DNA from: Hypsibius dujardini
Taxonomy: Eukaryota > Tardigrada > Eutardigrada > Parachela > Hypsibiidae
Direction of reading: 5' to 3'
Assembly (NCBI GenBank): GCA_001579985.1
Contig: LRSR01007004.1
Span: forward strand, 1-47,917
DNA: 47,917 nucleotides
The notes below the pieces were generated by a model. It was given only the letters and a program-made list of their open reading frames with translations. It was not told the origin of the DNA and did no database searches. A program made the position numbers and the translations under genes. This document shows, one piece after another, positions 23,901 to 32,600 of the stretch (position 1 is its first letter; each line of letters opens with the position of its first letter).

Positions 23901-25456
23901 AGGGGCGGGGGGATATTTTTCATTTTAGTAACAAGCGCAAATATTTTGTCCAACTGTTTATTGCTTAAAATTTGCATTTTTTTAACCACGTCTTGAAACA
24001 TTTTTTAAAATATAAATCGACAAAGTAAGTGTTAAAGAAAGCGGAGTCCTCTGATATTTTTCATCTTTTTAATTCGACTGGATTCAATGACGAATGGATT
24101 TTGTTTCCATCAATAGTAGGGATTACTAAAAGGATGCTTCATTTCAGCTTCAGGTTATTCCACAGAAAACCATCCTAAGTGAGCCTAAACATTGTAAGCA
24201 ATACCATTCGCATCACAAATTTATCTGTCTCTTGCAAATATGAACGAGCTTACCGATAGCGTGCATAATTTCGTGTTGAGCTATTCCACTCTTGCCGTCC
24301 TTGAAACAATCTAAACATACATCGAATAAGTCGATACACATAGTTAAGGTCATTAAACCCAAAGAATTTTACTATTGATGCTCAACGCCACTGACTGTCC
24401 CTTGGGTTTTGCCAATTGCTTTCCAATATACGAATAACACCTACGGAAACAAGACGCTGACCGATTCTTACGTCTGGCCCTCCGCAAATTATCATTAAGC
24501 TCACCCCCCGGGGTCGGCGAAGATTTGGAGATACTGAGTCTCTGTGGTACGCTGAACAAATTTGAGACAAGTTGCCTTTTCAAACACATCCATGGCATCC
24601 AAGACAAGCTGCCTTCTCTCTGGTTCATTCACTACAAAATAGAGAAACGTATTGAAAAACTACCACCAACTCATTCATCTGCAGGTGCTCCAAATTGACG
24701 TACGGAATGTCTTTGAGAAGGCAAAAGGGATAACTAGGCTTTTCCATTTCAATGTATCGTTTACAACTCCGTTAAATCCCATTCCCTGAAAGATAATTGC
24801 CTCTCATATTACTGGCAGGTACTCGCCAGTTAAAACAGGGATTATTCAACACGTACCTCTAGGTCTGAATCAGAGCGAACATCGATGCCGACAATGTCGC
24901 CCTCAAACGCTGCGTCCGGAGATATTTTGACCGAGGATATTGCGAGTGGTGTGTCGTCCAAAGCGCTTTCTGGAAAATAATTTTCGGCTCACTGGTATTT
25001 TGAGCAAAAATTGATCAACCATGCAGAGAATAGTTATGTGGATATTCTTTGTCCCGTAACATGTAACTTCTAAGATTTTGTTCTATTTATGGTTTTCTTC
25101 ACAAATGAATCTTTCGGGAATAGCTATTAATATACGATTAGGTAGACGTGATCCTGTTTGTAACATTTTTGTAACATTTTCGTAACAGTTTCGCTTTGCT
25201 CATCTCAGTCTATCGAGTGATCTATTCGTTGAAATGTTTTTCTATAGAAAGCAAAAGACAGCTTCTGATTCGTAAGCGGATCAAAATAGTCGCATTACGG
25301 CAAACGGGTAAGCAAACAACTGCAAAAAGGGTTATAGGTGACAACTGCTGCCACAGAGGTGATATGGGACCTACCTGGATTGGGTTTGTAAACTATACGC
25401 CCATATATCTGGACTACCAAGGTGATCGTCCAGATACAACGCAGGAATCGCTTCAT
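14934..25456 (-). CDS. Astacin-GH18 (chitinase-like) fusion protein, predicted inactive GH18 (650 aa)
   Basis: Fourteen exons, 5' to 3' on the minus strand: 25375-25456, 24857-24969, 24704-24785, 24505-24631, 24373-24440, 24254-24310, 22663-22734, 22251-22493, 22002-22184, 17846-18087, 17250-17371, 17066-17183, 15140-15448, 14934-15068. They total 1953 bases in one frame. Order: signal peptide (about 1-19), prodomain with FEGD (49-52), astacin domain with HEIMHAIGFFHE (170-181, Glu171 present), Met-turn SVLHY (222-226, Leu for Met), a Thr/Pro linker ending about 283, then GH18. GH18 shows a first strand with CYYSLAGESRPG, KIFLSVGG (360-367), DGLDIMYQ (401-408) where the family has DGxDxDxE, NVAAYDFAG, KLVAGLPFYGHGW, WWIGYDD and a C-terminal GFGVYAWDVS block. 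Two catalytic acids are lost (Met406, Gln408), as in chitinase-like lectins such as IDGFs. The joining intron (22185-22250) is short and phase 1. Two separate genes are possible but would need an unseen chitinase start. Confidence 0.8.
15905..16045 (-). CDS. Signal-peptide-like sORF inside an intron (46 aa), hypothetical
   Basis: An ATG at 16045 opens 46 codons to a stop at 15907-15905, within the 15449-17065 intron of the astacin-GH18 gene and on the same strand. The first 20 residues are strongly hydrophobic, like a signal peptide; the rest is short and polar with one Cys. A possible splice donor lies at its end, but I found no good following exon. It could be a nested gene's first exon or chance in T-rich sequence. 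Confidence 0.2.
   Translation of the reverse strand: MVLVFLLLFLTEFLQIAGLQFYHVPNIPHAVDIQPEVKCFNETTFV
18755..19247 (+). repeat. Dispersed repeat copy 1, with (TGTC)n core
   Basis: It begins tactagcttcgcccgcg, continues with TTCTTAGTC and ACGTTTG words into a TGTC/TGTG-rich microsatellite (about 18795-18965), and ends near acagacatagctcgatta then a short AT-rich tail. A second copy in the opposite orientation at 44652-45068 shares both ends, the microsatellite and an inner CGTAGAAACG word. It lies in the 3.9-kb intron of the astacin-GH18 gene. Ends of this kind suggest a non-autonomous retroelement, but that class is inferred. Confidence 0.65.
19270..20460. repeat. Loose inverted-repeat region with CA/GT-rich ends
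   Basis: The left part has CACA-rich sequence (about 19310-19365), ACCGGT, then GGAGGTTGCGC and an AACG/AAAC-rich stretch. The right part (about 20100-20450) has the same order on the opposite strand: GT-rich sequence, ACCGGT, GCGCAACCTCC and TTTCG-rich sequence. The arms are imperfect and by-eye only, so a degraded transposon or foldback element is a hypothesis. The middle codes for nothing I recognise. Confidence 0.35.
20461..22001. other. Intron remainder; purine-rich low-complexity tract
   Basis: Bases about 20461-20690 are a degenerate repeat of aaatgaaataaa-like words on the plus strand, which produces spurious open frames on the minus strand. From 20690 to 22001 I see no coding exon or RNA gene. 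The whole stretch lies in the intron between the first and second GH18 exons of the fusion gene. Confidence 0.5.
23018..24215 (-). repeat. Tandem duplication in an intron, carrying coding-like sequence
   Basis: Bases about 23120-23670 and 23820-24215 are diverged direct copies: both contain ggacacaaggggcggg, aaagcggagtcctctgatat and ccatcaatagtaggga in the same order. On the minus strand both carry an open stretch with the words NLEE, FFR or LFR, CI and NHS. Copy 1 holds the longer reading frame (23018-23263), and copy 2 lacks about 100 bases relative to it. They sit in the 1.5-kb intron between the two halves of the fusion gene's zinc motif, on the gene's own strand. They may be relics of a nested gene or an unused exon. 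Confidence 0.55.
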
Positions 25457-26332
25457 TGTCGCAATTCCCTTGTGAGATGCAAACTTACAATATTTATCCA
25501 GTTACAGTAACAGTTTCGAGAGAAAATTCGAAGAATGTGTCGTTTTGCTACCGAGCATACTTCTGGCTGGAAGAAAATGCCGCACTTCTGCCGTTTCCGA
25601 ACATTAAGGGTTGTACAGACAAAGAGAATTCGACAACAACTATAACCAGTTTATGTCCCGTTAAAGCTTGACTAATCAGTGATATAAATGCTAACGGCGA
25701 CAATTTTTCTTACTGCACGTTATGGTGTCTGTAAGGAAACCGTGATTTGTTCACATCAGCGCCCACAAAGTTCGGTTTGTTTTAGAAGAAGAAACAGCTC
25801 CAATGTACGGCGCAGTCTGGTGGGTGAAGAAAAGAGACCTCATTCGTAAAAAAAACCTGATATTTTTCTACTTGAGAGAAAACACGGAAGAACTATCTGG
25901 AGGGCAAACATTTTTGTTCTTTGTCCTCGCAAACCCCTCGGGAGGAACTTTTCAATCACCTGTTTTAGTCGCAGACTAAAATGAAAACGAAAAATATGAA
26001 AACGCTAGAATACTTGTTCTTCAACAGAGCGTCTACCCAGTAACAGGTTTTTTAAGGCTAGCCAGAGTCGCCGTATCTCGTTTATTTCCAGAGTAGTTTT
26101 TGGACTAGGGTAGAACAAGCAGAGCTGACTATTTTCAGCCAACTATAGACAGAGTCATAGATATTGTTCACATTTTATTCGATGTGTATAAGGGTGTCAG
26201 CGATCCAACAGAGGTATATGGTATATCATATTTATCAGCCCCAGAAACCGCCCATTTACCAAAAATAAGCATATCCGTCGTCTGGCTGGCGTGGAGTGGT
26301 TCGTTCTGCATTTATCTATTGCAAGTGCCACA
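25457..26332. other. Divergent promoter region
   Basis: About 0.9 kb between the start codons of the astacin-GH18 gene (-) and the CSalpha-beta/8-Cys gene (+). It must contain both promoters, and coordinated control is possible. I see no coding exon or clear motif to call. Confidence 0.5.
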
Positions 26333-27536
26333 ATGTGGGATATAATCGTCGCCTTTTTTTTGACATCGTTTATCATCCTCACAAAAACGGATGGTGGTCG
26401 GACGGTTGATAAATTGTGTGTAAGCCCTTCTGCTGCTTTATCTTGCGACTCCGATGCTGAGTGCACCGATTCGTGCATTAAAGATTTCTTAGGGCCTACT
26501 GGAAAATGCGGACCGTTTAGAAGTACTCACGTGTGCTACTGTAACGGATGCGCGATAATCAACAAAGCCGGTACGAAGGAAAGCATATCATTTAAGAAAC
26601 ACTGTTATTTAAGGCAATCAGATTTCGGGTAGTATACTCATTTTCTGTCAGTTTTTGTCATTTGAATACGTGAGTGAATCTAGTATCCAACAGCTCACTG
26701 TCTTAAATAAAAGTGCGTCAAAAATTATGCGCCTCTTTGCGTACTGGGTTCACTACAAAGCGTTCAAAGTTCGTGTCACGGTGACTTGATCAGTTTCACT
26801 AACGAAATTTATCTTGCAGTGTTCAATTCTTCATCCGGACATGGTACGTAAAACAAATTGTGCTTGTCTTGACCCCGTTTGTGAAAACGAAAAAAGCAAA
26901 ATGGAGCTGGATGCATTCCAGAAATTTATTTTGCATTATTTCTTGTAAACACTTATTAAGCAAATCGTTTACAGATGATCAACCACCGGCCGAATACTTC
27001 TGCTACTTTTACACAAACCAGACATACAGCTGTAAAACCGGTTGTGAGCCAAATGGAGAAGACCAAAAACTAAACAGCTCTACAAATGACTCCAACGTGA
27101 AATTTTACGACATGCTCTGCAAAAGCAATGTACCACTTTTGTCCAGTAAAAGTTGGGAAACTGGCCCTCACTGTAAGTACATGGTCATCAAATACACAAC
27201 AAATAAGCTTTTAATTGATTTGTAACTTATTGCAGCAATTGTCCCGCGTGAACAAATCAATACCGCTCACGACCCGGAAATTCTTGCAACATGTTCCTTC
27301 TACAAGAGCATGGTCTTTGACTGCAACGGAGTGACAGACTGCAAAGAAGCCGATAACGAGAACCGATGCGGCAGCGCGGCGCCTTGGTCCGGACAGTATT
27401 CAGGTTCTCCGGAAACTGGTAATTTTTCGTACGCGAGACATGGATTATTATGCTCGCTAAATTTTGTTCTTTTGGACCAGGATTCAAGGTCAACGGGACA
27501 ATAGTTAGAACCGGAAGCGATGCTGGAAATGGTTGA
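26333..27536 (+). CDS. Secreted CSalpha-beta domain plus two-repeat 8-Cys module (232 aa)
   Basis: Five exons: 26333-26570, 26820-26843 (a 24-base microexon), 26975-27172, 27236-27418, 27481-27536; 699 bases in frame, every intron phase 1. A signal peptide (about 1-20) precedes a CSalpha-beta domain with CxxxC, GKC and CYC followed by a last Cys, matching the domain of the 402-1174 gene (shared CGxFRST). Exons 3 and 4 encode a Cys-rich module beginning FCYFYTNQTYSC, with a second related half containing CSFY, DCNGVTDC and SAAPW. The last exon is a short Gly-rich tail. Exons 3-5 are very close to exons 9-11 of the pseudoprotease gene at 29651, suggesting recent duplication or conversion. CSalpha-beta folds occur in defensins and channel-blocking peptides; the role here is unknown. 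I start at the ATG in front of the hydrophobic stretch. Confidence 0.85.
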
Positions 27537-29650
27537 ATGGGCAAGCACCATCTTGCGCCAAGTTAAATTTGTGAAAATATCTAGCACGCTGAAAAGAAGA
27601 TGTATGATATGTTAGCGTTGTTACGACTGCTTCCAATTTGGCTCATCAGAATTTAACATGCATTGATGCTCTGGGGAATTATAAAAAAACGAGAAAGTTC
27701 CGTTATGACCTAACCAAATGAAGCAATTTGTAATTGTGGCTTTACTACAATTTTGCTCTTCAATATGCAAACGATGGCAAGCCTGAGCAAATTTGCAAAG
27801 TCGAACATGAAATTCAAATTCCTTGAAAGTAATCTCGCTAAGCTGCAAGCCTCGTTTGTGTCGCTGGTTTTCGACTTCATGATTAAAGAAAAATATGGTT
27901 AGGACTACGCTAACAGACTTGGACGAAGTTATCCGCGCTCATGAAGCTTCTCAAGGAGTTTCCTCCGTTCACGCGGTGTCTGCAAGAGATTGTTTCGTAA
28001 ACAAGAATTTTATTAGCAAGTTAATATTAAGTCCTTCATAGAAATAAATAGATTGCTGATAAACTCCGTTAATAACGAGCAAATGTAACATACATATTTT
28101 GTTGACAATGTAAAACTTCTGTACTTAAACTAGCTAAAAAAGAATAGATACTGTATGGTAAACACTAGCATATGGAAGGACTCCATAACACCAGAATGTA
28201 GTTGTTTAGTGTTTCCTTTTTGTCAATTCCATATGTAGAACGATTCTGAAAAGGCTACTGCGCTAGCCCAGCACAACGTACAGATACTCTCTAGGTCGCT
28301 CATCGACAAATGTGCTACTGAAAGCCACAATTCCGGTTGTGCTTCAAAACTGGTTTCATTGGCAGTGTGCAAGATCATTCGCAAAATAGTTGTGGTTGTA
28401 CACTTGTATGTCCGAAATATTTAACAAAATGTTGAGTTCGTCGCAAAACTCGTTTGAATACACAGTACAAGGGTGCTTAATAGTAGCGTTCAGGAAGCAT
28501 GTCTTTGCCTGCGCTGTATTTGATATGTGATAAAAAATAGGGATCAATTAAAACAGGTTTGATGTCTCGTGTTTGTCTGAGCGCCCTAAAAGTTTCATGT
28601 ATGTTATTGGAATTGCGAAAGAAGCTTTCGGTTACTTCGATCGCGCAAAATATTACAGTATATAAGAGCATACTGGACCGAACAATGGCTAACAGTTATA
28701 AATATTAACCAAAAATCATGTCCTGAATTACCTATAGCTTACTCTGGCCATTTGGAAGGATTGTTACAAAAAACTCACATTCAAAACGTACGACTCCGCT
28801 GACGCAATGATGAAATCGATCTACTTAAACTTACAAAATTGCTATCGTCGAAAAAATTCAGAGGATGTTCATCAAAAAATAAATGCTAACTTACACTGTT
28901 TGAGATGGTCAAATACTGAAAACAAATTGAAGTATCGTTTGAAACCGAGGTTGCAGTTTACACTTACAATGATGAACTTATTATTATAATACAACTGAGT
29001 AGTGTCAGAAAACTGTTACCCATTTGTTTCCTGCAAACATTTGTAATTGGCAATCTTGGCCACATTTAACATACTTGCAGAAGTTTTTTTTGTACAAATA
29101 TGTTTACCAACGTTCGGTTTTTATTGCCCTTCTGCGATCTTACCTATGTAAGGTGGCTTTCTTTTAACGTAATTGCGTTAGACTTTTACTCAACAGGATA
29201 TCTTTGTGAGGTATCGCATCGCTGGGCTGAAGGCCGTCTACTACTTTTTTGGTATACTTCAGACATTTTAGAGATCATTTGTTCGCTCAACGGCAACTCG
29301 TTTTTCTCAGATTGATTATGTTCAAGCTATATTCGAGCAAAGGCGGTGCAAGTCTGCCTACAACCGGCTTCTAAATTTGCGGGGGCAAATGAATCCTTGC
29401 GAAATACGCTACGAGTATGTGCGTACAGTACGTCCCCTGATTTTTAATTTCGAGAATAATCGTGAGTGGCTTCGAGCTATATGCATGCATGTGTCATGCG
29501 AGTTCCCGCTTTGAAGCGATGAAATACCAGCATCGAGTTTATTATTTTTTATCATAAAAGTATAACACAGCCTTTATTCTAGAGCATCCCCCCCCCCCCC
29601 CGCCGACCCCCGCTCTAGCTCGACTGAAATAAAACATTTTGAGACTTGGA
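27537..29650. other. Intergenic region between two 8-Cys-module genes
   Basis: Apart from the doubtful minus-strand Cys-rich stretches at 27621-28671, nothing in these 2.1 kb is recognisable. A 14-base C tract lies near 29588, just upstream of the start of the next gene. Confidence 0.45.
27621..28671 (-). CDS. Possible small secreted Cys-rich gene, incomplete
   Basis: Several minus-strand open stretches look exon-like. One at 28477-28671 starts with ATG and a hydrophobic segment. One ending at 28356 contains four Cys with spacing like KTCFLN..HPCTV..EFC, plus a Cys near its end. One at about 27621-27842 follows a good acceptor (ttgcag) and holds Cys in LCKF, ACHR, NCSK and NCF words. The last two resemble each other in Cys spacing. 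I could not join them into a frame-closed model, so the gene may be broken, or may hold exons I missed. The family is not recognised. Confidence 0.3.
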
Positions 29651-32600
29651 ATGGTGAGTGCAAATCTAATCTCGCCTTGAATCTGACGAATAAAGTTTTC
29701 CCTTCTTCCGCTAAAATTCACAGGACTGGACAGGAAGTCTTTCTGGAATAGCATGTGTTATAGCTGCTGTTGTCGTTTGCGGTTCCGCTCGCCCGGCTGA
29801 ACCTCCTCATCTGCAGGCTGGAGAGAGTCTGTGGAAGCATGATGCAGATCAAAGAGCTTTAACTGGTAGTTTATTACAGAAATGTGCCCCTGTTATCGTT
29901 TTTTTTAATATAGCATTTTTTGCATGTTATAATATTCTAGTATGTCAGAATTGTCCAGGATTTTAGGGGTTAATTTTTTTTTATCAGTATTAGACAGAAA
30001 TTGTGGAAACCCCGTTGTGTTAGTTTACCCGTTATCAGATTCTAGAAATTGGAAACTACCAAACCTACCAATGTAAGAAATAATCTATTAGTGCTAATAA
30101 TGAAATAACTCGAATTCTGTAAAAAAATTCAACATAAATATTATTTGCCAGTTTCAAAACATTGTTTTTGGATTGATATTGTCTTTTTACTCCGTATTTT
30201 GCACGTAGGCGAAGTATCATGATAAGAACTTGTTTAGCGAGCCAAGTATTCGGCAAATTAGTTCTTGCGAGAATTTGAACGCAAACGAGTGTACAACACT
30301 TTTTTTCTGCTTGTTATAGGTCGAAACCTAATCGCTGACGCGGAGTATCAGTATTCTGTCAGGAGAAGAGACTCCTCAATTCGGGAGTACCTCTTCGAAG
30401 GAGACATTCAGGGAGTTGAAAAACTGCCTTCGTCGAACAATGCCGAGGTTAGGTAGGGCTCAAGGGGAATTCGCCGCTTTTTAGAACGCATGGAAGATGG
30501 ACTCCACTGCTCGTCTTTGTTTTCAATATTTTTTCAATTCACTAACATATCTGATTTTCAATTTTTTAGAGATAAGCAAAATTTTGAAAACCCGCATAAT
30601 GTTATGCGACGACTTTCTTCCTGTCTCAAACTACTTGCAAAACTTTGACGGAAACAAATTTTCCGATTCATTCAGCTGTTAGTTTTCAAATAAACCGTCA
30701 AAAACGCTCTACTCAAATCAAAAAGATGCGACACCGAACGGAGTGTTCGAATACTGCAGCGGAAAATTTAACTAAATGAGAAAAAAGGAAAAAACAGCTA
30801 ATTTGTCAGATCTGTCGCCACAGTTTTAAACCCTGCAAGTGATGTTGGATCTTTTTGATCTGAGTAGAACGTTTTTGACGGTTTATTTAAAAACTAACAG
30901 CTGAAAGAATCGGAAAACTTGTTTCCATCAACATTTTGAAAAGAGTGTGAAAAAGGAAGAAGGTCGTCGTATGACGTCATGCGTGTTTACATTGTTTCGG
31001 CAATGGGCAAAAGTTAGCAAGTCCTATGTGTTATTGAAATTGAAGAAGATTGAAAACAAAGATGAGCAATGGAGTCCACAACTTACAGATCTTCTACGCG
31101 CACAAAGAAGCGGCGAATTCCCCTTGATCCGAATGAGAAGCGCATGGTGTCTGGTAGAGAATATATCTCAACTATTGCTTGTAGGACAGTTGGGACTTCA
31201 GCGGACTGGGTTCGGGACAGAATAATGACAAACCACCGAGATTTTGGGAAGACCGTATTATCCCCTGCACTATTGAGCCCCGCAGTTTCAGTAAATATAC
31301 GTTGACCTTGCATATTGGCAAATTTCTTTTTTTTTGTACTTACAATTTCCAGAACAAAGCGATATCGATTTGATTGAACAAGCACTACGTGGAATCGAGT
31401 CAAACACGTGCCTGACCTTTCCACGGCGAACACATCAGCACAACTACATCATTTTTGTTCTCGGAAATAACGGGTCAGTAATGGAGTTTCATCTCCCAAC
31501 ACTATCGCTACTATAACATTTTAATGTAATTTCTTAGCTGTTCGTCCTGGGTTGGTCAAAATGCGGGTGAACAAGCAATCTACCTCGATCCAAGTTGCTT
31601 GAATCTTGTCGGTGAAATTCAACACCAGATTATGCACGCCATTGGCTTCTGGCACGAACAAAGTCGTATGGATCGCGATCAGTATGTCAAAATAATCTGG
31701 CCAAATATTGCTCAAGGTCCGTATTAAGTACGAGGGGATCCAAGTTAAGACTAATCGTTTGTTAATGTTTTCGAAATGTGCACGGTAAGCGAAAAGATTC
31801 AAAAATGAGTTTCCGACGCTGCATGGTCCAACATTTAAAGGGTCATCTACCCTGTAGACATGCAGGACTTGAAAATTGGCGGGAATAAATGGGGGAAACC
31901 TTTGACGGAACCCGCTTCTTTCCGCGCGACAATCGGTCAAAACCAGCGCCGAGGCAGAAATGAAGTCACTATCAGCATTGGCTATCTTTCAGTTCAATAT
32001 CAAGTTGATTTTGCAGAATTTTTGCAGTACCCAGGGTAATAAGTTTAACGTAGGGACCGAAGAAGTTGTCCCGGCTAGTACAAAGAGTTTGTGGAATGAT
32101 ATTTCTAGGGAATTGCTCGAGATACGACCAATGACATCTATTTTTTCTCTTTGGAGCAGTTAGCCGAAATCTTCTTTTTACGATGGTTTAGATGTCGGTT
32201 TCTCATGCTTCTCCAAATACTTTTTGTCGACAGATAGATCATGAAATTGAGCACTCGTTGGCTGTTCTTTTTAAAGACACCCAAAAGACAACATGTTAAA
32301 ATATTGGGGCACGTATGGCTGATTGAAGACAGTTTGTATTTCTTTTTGGCGGAGAGCGTAAGAGTTTCGACACCCACTGACTCCGAACAGGTTGGGTGGT
32401 GCAAATATTTGCCAATTTGAACCACGAGCAATAATTTTTCCTCGTTGGAAGCGATCCTTGTCATGCGGAAAAGCGTTTGTGAGGGTCCATCAGTCGCTTC
32501 GAATAAGAGCGGTGGCTTAGACTTAATGGGGGTGATTTTCTGAGATCAAATTCAAAATGACTCCCCCATCGTTTACGACGATTTCGAAATAGAATTCGTC

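Noticed and set aside
31069-31305. Open frame of 78 codons overlapping exon 4 of the pseudoprotease
   Set aside because: A different frame with the Trp-Pro astacin motif and correct phases explains the region; the overlapping frame has no family.
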